A stretch of 62,000 nucleotides of DNA, taken from NCBI RefSeq assembly GCF_964340395.1, contig NC_135553.1:23889449-23951448 (forward strand), read 5' to 3'. Source of the stretch: Glandiceps talaboti (taxonomy: Eukaryota; Hemichordata; Enteropneusta; Spengelidae). Numbering within the stretch: position 1 is the first letter of the stretch; every line of letters starts with the position of its first letter. The notes under the pieces were generated by a model. It searched no databases. It saw only the letters and a list, made by a program, of their open reading frames with translations, and was not told the DNA's origin. Made by a program: the position numbers and the translations under genes. Below are positions 12,878 to 23,522 of the stretch, piece after piece.

Positions 12878-14083
12878 CAATATGAAACGTTCGCAAGGTC
12901 AGTCGTTAAGTTAGGAAACTTACCTCTAGCTGCCATTTTAGTCTAAGTTCTAAATTTATTGCTCTTTGTCACTAGATCTTAGAGTCCAAAAATAATGATA
13001 CAAAACACCTACCATTGGTGGGATCTCGTTGGATGTCAATCAATGCAGAGGTACTGTTCAAAAATCTTCTCCCATTGGTCGCTTTGACATGTCGAACCGT
13101 GGTTTGGTTTGAAATTAATGAAAACAGCCTTCGACCGAGTTGTCCTGTAGTAATAAAATAAACAGAATGGAAGTATAATAGACGATTTTTCTCTAATAGT
13201 ATATGTCGTTTATTTTACATTATGTATAAAAGAAAATTACTAGTATTCCCTGCTGTTTGATAAGGGATTGGTCATTTCGATTGACCAAGGGTCAATCGGA
13301 TAACGTAAATTGATATTATAATATGAAGCCTGGGTATGGAGCAGAGTTTGCACACATTCGTTGTTACCTACATCTCATGGACAAGCTGAATCAAACTATT
13401 TCGTTTCATGACATTAATAATGTGTCCTAAATTACCCTTCTAGGTCAATATTAGCTGATCAACACCTTTATTCAAGGACGGATTCAGACGTTTTAAATCA
13501 TGATTAACCATACCAACAATGTGCCAACAACACTGACCCGACCTAAACTTCCTTATCTGGGCGAGTTCAAACATCTATTCTTGTGATGATAATGATATAA
13601 ATTCGACATTCATATTATCTACTGCAGCTTTGGCTTTAGGGTAAAAGGTATATCTAACACCCCTTCTCAATAGTCAAAGTATACACTGGCGGGAACAATG
13701 AACAATGTTTCTTGAATATCATGTATATGGAAGTAGATCATATAGTCTGAAGTCTGTATTATGAGTGGTCGAAATCATGCCATGGTGTCAGGTCAATTCC
13801 GATCGACATATTGAGGGTACACAGTATATAGGGGTCACCGGACTCGTTGCTAGGATTCATAATTTGACGTATACATGGATATACCATAATGAACACCTTT
13901 ATGGATGTACGACATAACAACCTGAAAGCAACAACGTTTTTTAACAAGGTCTGTTATACTCATATAGCCTACAATATGCGTTCATTTGATGTCGCCTATA
14001 TCATACCTATACCTGTATGTGGCAATATGAAACGTCCGCAAGGTCAATCGTTAAAACTTACCTCTATAAGTTGCACCTGCCAT
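8437..14083 (-). CDS. ECI1: Mitochondrial enoyl-CoA delta-isomerase 1-like, copy A
   Basis: Crotonase-fold enzyme expected to move 3-cis/trans double bonds to 2-trans during mitochondrial beta-oxidation of unsaturated fatty acids. Minus-strand exons: 14062-14083 (ATG), 13013-13144, 11272-11399, 10681-10827, 10297-10395, 9718-9916 and 8437-8609 (TAA). They join to exactly 299 codons, close to the 302 of human ECI1. Visible motifs are the first oxyanion-hole strand FTGGIDL, PAGGC with the second oxyanion Gly, and GMNE with the family's catalytic Glu. The C-terminus is Lys/Arg-rich (LEKLKERKRNT). The N-terminus is Arg-rich with few acids, as in a mitochondrial presequence. The oxyanion strand has Gly where copies B and C have Ala (FSAGLDL). 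A second exon pair (11934-12068 and 12924-12936) lies inside intron 2. An in-frame Met-Met at 14105-14110 could add nine residues, and a TAA codon lies further upstream in that frame. Confidence 0.88.
8795..8975 (-). mobile_element. Interspersed repeat, copy 1 of 3
   Basis: The reverse complement of this stretch matches 18712-18885 and 39180-39465: TTCTACGTCACRACAA, CTACGTCACTGGTTCTGC-like, then TCGAAATATGAGTCAAAACG and an end near AATATTAGGG. It lies in intron 6 of copy A. The copy in gene B lies in a different intron, so this is an insertion and not part of the gene duplication. Confidence 0.6.
9467..9574. mobile_element. 108-bp hairpin MITE-like element
   Basis: The ends AACAATAATGTACGCCCTC and its exact reverse complement form 19-bp perfect terminal inverted repeats. 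A smaller inverted pair (CCATAATGG and CCATTATGG) lies inside. It sits in intron 6 of copy A. No target-site duplication is clear. Confidence 0.7.
9608..9696. repeat. (TA)n microsatellite
   Basis: About 88 bp of uninterrupted TA, ending about 20 bp past the 3' side of ECI1-like copy A exon 6 (intron side of its splice donor). Confidence 0.95.
11934..12936 (-). CDS. ECI1: Duplicate exons 1a and 2a inside copy A (alternative start of the same gene)
   Basis: Exon 1a (12924-12936) encodes MAAR and is followed by a GTAAG donor. Exon 2a (11934-12068) encodes QLGRRLFSLISNHTTLRHVK and onward to DPTNH. Exons 1a and 2a with exons 3-7 give 297 codons plus stop, in frame. Exon 2a is 135 nt and exon 2b (13013-13144) is 132 nt. 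Both are phase 1-1, so either or both could be spliced in without a frameshift. Exon 1a has only 76 bp between itself and exon 2b, so it lacks the upstream sequence shared by exon 1b and copy B. It may therefore have no promoter of its own, while exon 2a remains usable as an alternative or extra exon. Introns around both exon 2 copies share the phrase AGAGTCCAAAA or GGAGTCCAAAA, which marks the duplication. Confidence 0.65.
12620..12876. repeat. Dinucleotide repeat cluster in copy A intron (GC/CA and TG tracts)
   Basis: GCGC/CACA/CGCA tract at 12620-12690, then a roughly 74-bp TG run at 12803-12876. Alternating purine-pyrimidine runs of this kind can adopt Z-DNA. Open frames here are repeat artefacts. 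Confidence 0.9.
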
Positions 14084-14210
14084 TTTAGTTGTAGTCGTAA
14101 CGATCATCATAGCGCCAGCTATAGTCTCGCCCAAAAATATGTGAAGTTAGCGTCATTTCGGATACGCCTTGAGCACATGTTTGACCAAATATACATAGTG
14201 TATACGTATG
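14084..14210 (-). promoter_or_regulatory. Conserved upstream region of ECI1-like exon 1 (copy A)
   Basis: The roughly 110 bp upstream of exon 1b resembles the sequence upstream of copy B exon 1 (23523-23650). Both share CATCATAGCGCCAGCTATAG, then TCTCG, ATTTCG and ACGCCTTGA in the same order (plus-strand reading). It probably contains 5' UTR and core promoter. No TATA box is evident. Confidence 0.45.
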
Positions 14211-14626
14211 ATCATGTTTGTCAAAATGAAAACCGTTGATACGATAATTAGTTTTTTGTTAATAGCCAAAAATACCCGTACGTACAACGATAAACCATAT
14301 ATACATATCATTCATTACTTTAATATTGTTTGTCGTTGTACATTTGTACGTACGGGAAGTGATTTGTAAATAAACAAAATTAGTAAAAATACGTAACAAC
14401 ATTTTATGCATGGTGATCGATCTTTTTGTCATGAATTTGTAATTACTAAGTACTGTGTTCGGGTGCAGACATAACGCTGCTTGCGAGTGCATACTGGGCA
14501 ATGCATGATAAATATTACAATGAGGCGCTCACTTTAATGCCGATGATTAACTATTCTTTAAAGCAATATGACTTGATCCCGATCCTTAGACAATGATACA
14601 TGGAAGAGCGAGAGAACGGCACAAGA

Positions 14627-14936
14627 AATGGGTGAACTTACAGAATAGAAACACTGACAAGTAGTTTACACAGCCCATGTAAATGGGTGACTTACAGAAT
14701 AGAAACACTGACAAGTAGTTTACACAGCCCATGTAAATGGGTGAACTTACAGAATAGAAACACTGACAAGTAGTTTACACAGCCCATGTAAATGGGTGAA
14801 CTTACAGAATAGAAACACTGACAAGTAGTTTACACAGCCCATGGAAATGGGTGAACTTACAGAATAGAAACACTGACAAGTAGTTTACGCAGCCCATGCA
14901 AATGGGTGAACTTACAGAATAGAAACACTGACAGGT
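14627..14936. repeat. 55-bp minisatellite, about 5.6 copies
   Basis: AATGGGTGAACTTACAGAAT recurs at 14627, 14682 (one base lost), 14736, 14791, 14846 and 14901, with AAACACTGACAAGTAGTTTA in each unit. It starts about 540 bp upstream of copy A exon 1b. Confidence 0.95.
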
Positions 14937-16753
14937 GGCCAGGTAGTTTGCTAACAACTATACATTCTATGAAGACTTTGCTGATTGAAACGATTACAGC
15001 AAGAGTCGAGGGGGTTTAATTTGAACCACTTCAAAAGCGAGCAAAGGTTACTCACGATCTACATAGATTGATATAATGACACTTCTTGCAAACGCACAAA
15101 TATTTGCTACAAGGGCATTTCTACACTTACCAGATTCTTTAAGGTCATTGATAAGATGTCCAGTCACATAACAGAAGGTTACTCAACTTCCGCTCTCATG
15201 GCCCTCATCCTATCAGCATTTTGGTGCAAAATAATGAAAATCCCTTTAAAACCCGTTGAATTCCCCGTAAGCTAGATAGCTGTGATTTAAAGTTATCAAT
15301 CTACCGGAATGCTTGAACAATCCTAGCTTTCAACTTGCGTGGCTTCAAAATACATATTTGTAACTTATTCATCTGCACAGATGAATCTTCATCACCATAG
15401 ACACAAATACCCTATTAATATAGTATTTGTTTAAAGTTCAAGTTACCTATTCAATATTTTACAACCGCGATGTGAACTTAAATTGAGATAAAGTGGTGCT
15501 ACTCATGTTAATATCATTAATTATAGTCTTTAGTGGTACACTACACGTGACATCCGACATCGACGTTTTTCATCAGCCATGCCGATGAATGCTATATTTG
15601 AACACTACCAAGAACGTAGTTCACTACCTCATAGTATCCTTGTTAGGATCGCTTTGCCTTGAACAATTGTTAATCTATAACCGCAGCCATACCGAATATG
15701 AAGCTAATCAGCTTAATAAATATGAAGTTTGTATTTTGAGCAAAGAAATCACAATTATATATGATTTCCTCATCAACAATTTGGTCACTCTGCCTTCCCA
15801 CCTAGACAGCTCTATAACATCAAGGCGAAATATTAGACTATTCAGACAAGAAGTTCAGAGTTCAAGTCTTTTCATTAATAAATTACTTTGTGGCCCAAAT
15901 TGTACAAATCTAGGAACAAATGATATTACCTTGATTATAAGTATTGATATTATTTGTATCTATGTTAAATTAAAAGTGACACATTCGTACTAAATTTCAG
16001 CATTTTTTGTTGAAAGAATAATAGTGACATCGATGTAATGTATAAGCGAGATAGAACAATTCTCGCCTATAGTTGGCAAATACCATTTCCATCATGCTGC
16101 GATGTGTTGAAGAAACTTCTATTACAGCGTAATTGAAATGGTCAATCGATCAGTCCCTCATACTGCAAACTGTATGAGACTAAATCACTTCTATTTACAG
16201 TATTTCATTTGTACTAAGCATTTCCTTTGTGTCCTCTTCTACATAGGGTGTAGACACACTTTAATTGAAAAAGAAGTGACGGTTATCAGCAAAGTGTTCT
16301 GTAAATCAATTTACCCCCCCCCCCCAGTGACACCATTATTATCTGCAGCTATGTTATGTAATTTATTGTTCCTTAATCTTTTCATGATGTTAATGAACAA
16401 ATTCACTATACAAACTCCATTCCTGACATCTCGGCCAAATAAATAACCTGTTATGTTGCAGAAAAGTTCAAAGTTAAATCAATTAACTACGCAAAGACTA
16501 TGGTCCAAATACAAGCAGTTATATACATGTTTACCCACTGAGAACGTCAGTTCTGCATTTTCTCCTGATGCTCTGTTATGTAACCCTCGTGTACTTATGG
16601 GTTATCGTGACAAATTCTATATAAAACCCCTTTCAGCGCAAGTCACTTTGTAGTGAAGTGGTTGCAGTGCATGTCTTTGGATAGAGAGGTACAGAGAGAG
16701 GTACCATACTTTTTTGTACATCTGGTGTGCAATTGAACAAATTGATCAAGGTT

Positions 16754-17406
16754 TAAAGTGGCCATATGGAAGTATTTGGTATTTATTTTGGAATTTTAAT
16801 TTAGGCCTAATAAAAAATTGTGTGGTTCCGAATACGCTTAATTTTACAATAGGTGGGGTAGGTAGATTATTCATCCGATTTGATTACATATTTTTTTTTA
16901 TGTGAGAGTGTCTAGTTCAGGTAGTTATGTTTTCTGTTGTTTTCCCAATGGTCTCTGTGTTATTGGTTTCTTCCCATCAGATATACAGTCAATACAGATT
17001 GGAAGAACAGTTTTGTATTGTCTTTGTAGTTGGTCAGTTTCCGCATTCACTATTTCTGGCGAGACTTCACAATTTTCGCAATCACTATTTCTGGCGAGAC
17101 TTCACAATTTTCTTGAATTTATTATTTTTTTCTCGAATATGTAAAAAAAAGGTTTAGGGCGGCAGAGTGAAAAACTAGGTGGGGGCAGGTAACCGGAACC
17201 AAACAAGTTTTTTCTTTGTGAGGCCTTATAAAACAATTTTATCATGGCTTCCTGTGTTTGTAACTCAATACATTGCAAAAGATTAATAAATGTGTAAAAT
17301 CTTTGTCACTGTACGCACAATACTAAATATGCTTATGATATAATTGTTTGATAACTTACAAAATCCAAAATAAATATCCCATCCTCATTCATACGGTCAC
17401 TTTAAG
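16754..17406. mobile_element. Inverted-repeat MITE, copy 1 of 3, split by a second element
   Basis: Left end AAAGTGGCCATATGGA then GGTATTTATTTTGG. Right end CCAAAATAAATATC then a CACTTT end that is its inverted repeat. Related copies are at 25062-25412 and 54613-54966. The body is interrupted at 16804-17225. Confidence 0.75.
16804..17225. mobile_element. Harbinger-like non-autonomous element, 422 bp, with TTA target duplication
   Basis: Starts GGCCTAATAAAA and ends TTTGTGAGGCC. The subterminal inverted repeats TGGTTCCGAATAC and GGTAACCGGAACCA face each other. TTA flanks it on both sides (16801-16803 and 17226-17228). Removing one TTA and the element restores the sequence TTTTAATTTATAAAACAA seen in the uninterrupted copy at 25 kb. 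A TTA duplication with a GG...CC end is typical of PIF/Harbinger. There is no transposase frame. A decayed relative is at 51312-51600. Confidence 0.75.
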
Positions 17407-17911
17407 ACATACAGCACATGTGTTTATGGGCTGGAGGTATTGTAATAGTTAATAGATTGCAAACAAAAGGGTGGACAAGTCTGGGAACAGTTTAATTGTG
17501 TGAATCAGTCCCGTAAAATGGAATTGAGAACGCTGTTGACAAAATTGGGACGAGAAGGATAGAAGTATAGCTGTAAATATACCCAATTATACACGACAAA
17601 ACTAAGTCGAACCACTGCTTAACCAAATACTAATAACATTGACCAACACTGGCATACATACAAGATGTGCCGATTATACTAAAATAAAATAAACAAGCTA
17701 ATTGTCAGGTATATCGGTATACTACTATTTTAATATTGTATATATAAACATATAGATGTTTGATGTATGTACATTTGTTACAAAATTCAAAGGTTTTATG
17801 TATTTTTATAAACGACTTTGATAATATGAGAATGAGAGCAACCGAATCTCACAAACATTTCAAGTCATGGTTATAAGATGGATGCGACCATCTTTGTTAA
17901 AGATATCATAA

Positions 17912-20900
17912 TTATGTATTTCTTTTCCGTCCCTTCAACTTCTCAAGGGCTTCTTGTATAGTTTTCTTGACACTCTCCTGGACCACACAGTCTGCAAATT
18001 GATTGGCATATTCTTCTTTCCCATTGGTCATGTCATTGAGAATTGCCTCTCTTAGTCTTCGTTTTGTAATCTTTCTCGCTAAGTCTGCAAACAGTCATAG
18101 ATGAATACATAAGTTAACAAACTAAGTTATGTTTAATATTATATAATATTAATATCTATATTTTACCATAGCATACAATATCACATTGTACACAATATCA
18201 TATACTATCATATATTCGCATATCACACCATATTTCTATAGGGTATTTGTCAGATATTACTTACCAGGAACCTTGAGACACTGCGTTAAAATATTTACAC
18301 TTTTCTGTAGAAGTTCATTGGCTGGAACAACGTGGTCTACTAAACCTATGTTTAAGGCTTCTTCAGGTTTAAAAAATCTCCCTCGCAATATTGCTCTTTC
18401 TGCATTCAAGGGCCCAACAACCCTTTCAAAGTAGGAGCATATCCACTGTGACATAGCGACGTTCTGCAAAAGATTAAACATGTTGTTAATCATTATGAAT
18501 ATTACGCACAATACTAACATATGATTTAATATTAATTAACACACATTAATCATATAATAAATATATACATAAAACATATTGCTAACCTTTATTCGGTGAA
18601 TGATGTGTATTTAACTAATTAATATTCCAAAACTATTACCTAGCTATTTAATATACTCCATATAAACGGTACTATTATACCATGCATATGCACAAGCCAA
18701 GATGTACAAAACATATGGAATTTATACCCTGGTCGTTCTACGTCACAACAACATGTGTCTACGTCACTGGTTCTGCTGTGTTCGAAATATGAGTCAAAAC
18801 GCTCGTGACCTAGTGACAAAGCCCTCTTAGGTCACTCGTATTTTCCTAGGCTGAACGAACAAAAATATTGGGGGCAACATATAAATATCCAATTATATGT
18901 CCCATGATTTACCTGTACGTAGACCTCGAAATATTTTGAATGGCGAGAAAGCGTACGTATATACATTCAATCATCGCATTTGATATTTTGGATACGATTG
19001 CTTGTGCATTACGGTTTTTGTTTTCATTTGTTGAGAATTTCACAAATTGTACAGAAATTGTTTTCTTACCAATGCTACTTCATTCAAACCAATTACATAA
19101 TTCCCATGTGCAAATATTCTGTATTCACAACCAAGAGATAGAACACATCCTCCAGCTGGCGAATGACCCTGCAATAACATGCTGTCTAAGTTAGTAAATT
19201 ACTTTAGTTTTTAATGTTATACAAATGGGTATTTTTGTAACTTTTTGTATACAAGGATATGTTTTGTACATGGGGAAAAATGTCCGTATATATCCAAACG
19301 ACAGAGAGCATTCACGACTGTTACGTCTGCTTTCAGTGTGTCATTTCATCATGAATATATTATTACTCTCGATCGAGAACTGCAAATGCATGTCCAGAAT
19401 GAGTTAAGAACAATACCAAACATAACAGAGAGTATATTAATTCAACACTTAGTATAGTGGCATATGCTATAGTACAGAATGTCACAACGAGATGGGAGTG
19501 CTTACATTGATAGCAGCGATTGTTATTAATCTGGATCCAAACACAGTTGCAAATATGTCCTGGACATCTTTGTAGTATGTTTTTATGTCTTCGTAACTAC
19601 TGTTGCTCAAGACAGTGAGATCTAATCCAGCAGAAAACACATTCGGAAGAGCCTTTAAAAGTACAAAACACAAGAAACAATACAGTGTTTATAATGTAAT
19701 ACAATTCAAGCTGACCTTAAACACACTGGAAGATGGCAGTTTGCATTGTAAGCTTGAGTGAAATTAGTGATGGAATCACTTGCCAATGAGATGTGGAAAT
19801 TCTTGGCAGCTTTAGAAACTTTATGTAATAAAAGATATTGTAGTACTAGTATTTTGTATAAGCTTCTTGAACTTATTAATGTGACATAACTGCTGTGACT
19901 GGTCATTCTTATGTCATTGAGTATTATATTATATCATATATGTATACTGATGGTTCAAATCAAGTGATCTGATTGGTCCAGGCGTTAAAATAACTGTGCT
20001 AAACTAGTGATATAGCAGAGATAGTATGCCTCTAAACGGCACCGAATGTGACTGTGCTGAAATGTGCTATGATCACAAGAGGTCTTCACATAAACCTTGT
20101 AGAAAACGCCCAAAACGCTGAACACTTGTCAAGCGTAGTAGAGTTACTTTGCAAGACTTCAAAGTTACTAAGGTGTTATTTTATCACCCACAATCATATG
20201 CAAGTTGATAGCCGTAATCACGCCAAGTGCCCTAACGGAAGAAATATGTCTGACTGGACTTTTACTTTCAAATTATCAAGTAGGAAATTCATTATTTATT
20301 AGCGATAGCTTTGAATGTTGATTCGTTGCTAGCTCAGTTCAACATGAATAATTTGTACTCATTGTTATTCAGATCAAGAGATTGTGTGATTTGTTCAACA
20401 CATATCAACACAGGGGAAATATTAAATAACCAGTCCCTTGTGCACAGACGTTCAATGTATTTTTTATCATCGAAAATGCATGACTATGTGAAAACACGAC
20501 CTTTAAATCTCACTTTAAATCTCAGTCTAATCAATGATGTATATTTAATCTGATAATAAGTTACTTTGTCATCTCTGCTTACCGATGTTATGATAAGGCC
20601 TCTACAACTTTCGTCATCTTCTAATTCTTGTAAACCTTTTCTGAAGGAACTTACAAACTCCGGCCTGAATGCGTTGACTGGTTTACTGTTCATCTTCAAC
20701 ACTGCTATCTCTATAAAGGGTAATTGCGATAATCGCAAAGTAAATCATTACAATTTGCTTGTAGTTATAACTGAAACGGTTCCTCTTTAAAGTGGATTTT
20801 TAAAACATCAATAAATCTACTCCCTCCCCAAAAACATTGAATGAAAGTATATTGAATGGCAATGATAAAACAGGAGAAATAATGACGAATAAACAATCCG

Positions 20901-23522
20901 AAAATATCAAGATACTTTGATGTCGTGTTGACTCTTGCCGGCTATTATGCTATTTTCATTCTATGATATAGGAAGGAATGGAATACCTATCATTTTCCCC
21001 AGATCAATTTATTCATTGATTTGGGTCAAAGATGTATTGCTAGAATTGCTAGAAAACTTCGATTTACGGATTAATATGTATCATCGGGATATTACAACTC
21101 TGCAAGAAATACAATATCTATGCCTTTATTTTATATTCACTAGACAGTACTGAAAAATATATATCTAAATTTGACGCCCTTTGTCACTACATATGCACAC
21201 CTGATGATATATAACACGTACCATGATTGGTGGGATCTCGTTGGATGTCAATCAATGCAGAGTTACTGTTGAAAAACCTTCTCCCATTTGTCGCTTTGAC
21301 ATGTCGAAGTGTTGTGTTTTCGTTTGAAATTAATGAAAACAGCCTTCGACCGAGTTGTGCTGTAGTAATAAAAAAAGAGAATGAAAATATAGTAGATGAC
21401 AGTTCTTCTATGTGTCGTTTGTTACAGAGTGTTCCGGACTCAGCCTTAAAAATATGGGGTCGATCATTTCGATTGACCAAGGGCCAAATTGATAAATTAC
21501 ATTATACTATTAAGCCCGTGTATGAAACAGAGTTAACGCACATTCGGTGTTTCTCACATGTCGGAATCAAACTTCTTAGTTTCCGCGATTTTAATGTCTC
21601 CTAAATGACCTTTCCCGGTCAATATTAACTGATCAACTCGGACCTATATTTAAAGACGAAGTCAGACGATTTACAACATGAATAAGACGGAATAACAGTT
21701 TGAGTTACTGTAACAACAATGATAATCTTCGGTCTCAGTGACTCGAACAATACTTCCTGATCGTTGTCAGTCTATACATCTATTTTGGTGATAATAATAT
21801 AAATGTGACATTTTGTATTTAGCGTTTACTGCAGCTTTGGATTTGGCAATAGTCTTTTTAGGCACCCCCCCCCCCTGTAGCTAGCCAAAGTGTGTACTGT
21901 ATACCTATATATTTCCCCTAGGTGCCTAAGAATTTGTGTGTTATAAAACACGTATTCAGGCACTACTAGACGTCACGTTACCCTCTTGCTGTTATGTTAT
22001 GTAGAAGCTACTTCCCTCGGTTTGAAGACTTGGTCGGTAGAAAACGCATGGAACAGGCCTGGGCCTAGTCTTGCTGCTAGACGTTCGGGCTTTCTTTCGA
22101 TACTATAAGCGAACGAAGTTCGCAGTGAGGGCTTGCCCGATCCTCGAATAGCAATGTTCGGTCGTGTGTCGTACTGTATCGGAAGAACATCCGAGGTCTA
22201 GCAGATAGACTAGCCTAGGTCAGGCCAGGTCAAGTATCGACAGAATTTTTTTCTATTCACATTCGATTCGGATCGAAAGATCCGTCATCTGTTTTTGTTT
22301 GCAATATTTATTGGTCAAATTTCACCCTCTCTTATAAATGCAAATTCAACAATGCAAGTACTCGAATATGTCCACATTCTGTTGAAAACGTCTATAAATG
22401 CTCCAAACCACTCAAGTTATATATCTCTTGACAGCCATCACTGCTCACACAAAACATACACATTTAGATATATGTCGTAGAGAGTGTCATAGGAAAGTAG
22501 AAATCAAACATATTGTTATTAAATTGTTACATTGCATACAAAAGAAGTGAGTATAAATGGTAAATGTTTTTTTCTCACTCTTCTTACCTCCCTTTGATTT
22601 GTTTGTTTGTTTGATTTGTTTTATTTGTTTCTGTATGTAATTATACTAGTCATATCTTCTCATTCTTAGTATTACACACCATGTTTCAAGTGTTAAATTC
22701 TAAAGGCTATTGTTACAGCGCCGACTGAATAACCTTTGACCCTTTCATCTGGAACGTGTTAACATAAACATGACATCTGGACAAAAATTAGGACGTACGG
22801 AGTGGCGATTTTGAATAAAAAAGATAACTTTAATATGGCGAATTGCTGAGAAAAAATAACCTGACCACAATTACTCGAAAATTTACAACAAATATAAGGA
22901 CGGATTCACATCTTTGGATCTGAACGTGAACCTAAAAAAATATTCAGTTGATATCATACCTGACCTGGCCTGGCCTGTACCGACAGATAGTTATAGTTGC
23001 TACATAACAGCTCAGATCACCATTGGTGGGCTGAGATAACAGCTCTGGGGGTAATTAGTCAGTAAGGTACGGCGTAACGGGACGCCCTCACACATCGGTC
23101 GACCCCCTCCCTCCATCGGGTGAGAGGAGGCCGTTGAGGGCGGAACGTCAGGACGTATCTAACAGTCTAGGGGGTAATAGGCGTCATAGCCAGGCAATAA
23201 GCGTACTCCTCTAAGTTTATTGTCTTTCGGATATTATGTCATGGCGTTAGTTCGATCGACACGTTGGGGTTAGACAGGGGTCACTGGCGTCATTGTCTGG
23301 CCACAATGAGTGCTAACCTCTAGCAAATGCGATTCAAACTTAAAAATAACAATTATGGTTTTCGCACACATACTGCGTTTAACTTTTTAAAGTAAATGCC
23401 TAACTGAAAAGCTTGCATGGACTATAAAATACATTCCTTCCATGTCATTTATATGAAATGTTGGCAAGGTCAGTCGTTATATCAAGGTTGGGAAACTTAC
23501 CTCTATATGCTGTAGCGGCCAT
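17912..23522 (-). CDS. ECI1: Mitochondrial enoyl-CoA delta-isomerase 1-like, copy B
   Basis: Minus-strand exons 23501-23522 (ATG), 21222-21359, 20583-20710, 19506-19652, 19070-19168, 18265-18463 and 17912-18084 (TAA) join to 301 codons plus stop. Five of the seven exon lengths match copy A exactly. The N-terminus MAATAYRAQLGRRLFSLISN suits a mitochondrial presequence. The active-site set is intact: FSAGLDL (oxyanion strand), HSPAGGC (second oxyanion Gly) and GLNE with catalytic Glu near residue 175. The last exon differs from copy A at about 2 of 173 bases, but exon 4 differs at about a third of its residues, which gives a mosaic pattern. Upstream sequence is shared with copy A. An in-frame Met-Met 16 codons upstream is an alternative start, and that frame stays open further up. 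The other family option is ECI2, but the exon pattern and lack of an ACBP domain favour ECI1. Confidence 0.9.
18712..18885 (+). mobile_element. Interspersed repeat, copy 2 of 3
   Basis: Contains TTCTACGTCACAACAACATG, CTACGTCACTGGTTCTGCTG and ATATGAGTCAAAACGCTCG, ending near ATATTGGGGG. It lies in intron 5 of copy B. It matches 39180-39465 in the same orientation and 8795-8975 inverted. Confidence 0.6.
22064..22213. mobile_element. Hairpin element with CTAG-type ends, copy 1
   Basis: The left arm CCTAGTCTTGCTGCTAGACG and the right arm GGTCTAGCAGATAGACTAG are imperfect inverted repeats. The inner arms are CTTTCTTTCGATA and TATCGGAAGAA. The same element is at 47512-47615, and one arm is at 3049-3089. 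It sits in the long first intron of copy B. Confidence 0.65.
23061..23172. mobile_element. GACGCCCTCAC hairpin element, copy 1
   Basis: GTAAGGTACGGCGTAACGGG and GACGCCCTCACACATC face TTGAGGGCGGAACG and CGTATCTAACAG as imperfect inverted repeats. A second copy at 39846-39968 shares GGTGAGAGGAGG in the middle. Neither has coding capacity. Confidence 0.6.

Larger units (their letters stand above)
14084..17911. other. Spacer between ECI1-like copies A and B
   Basis: Contains the copy A upstream region, a 55-bp minisatellite, the duplicated 3' flank of copy B (16010-16190 resuming near 17580) and a nested pair of inverted-repeat elements inserted into that flank. The longest open frame (15589-15993, +, 134 codons) has no recognisable domain and AT-rich composition like its surroundings. 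I do not call it a gene. Confidence 0.6.

Noticed and set aside
15589-15993. 134-codon plus-strand frame
   Set aside because: Longest unexplained frame in the ECI1 region, but no recognisable domain, no splice context and base composition like the surrounding spacer. Needs a protein search or transcript to revive it.
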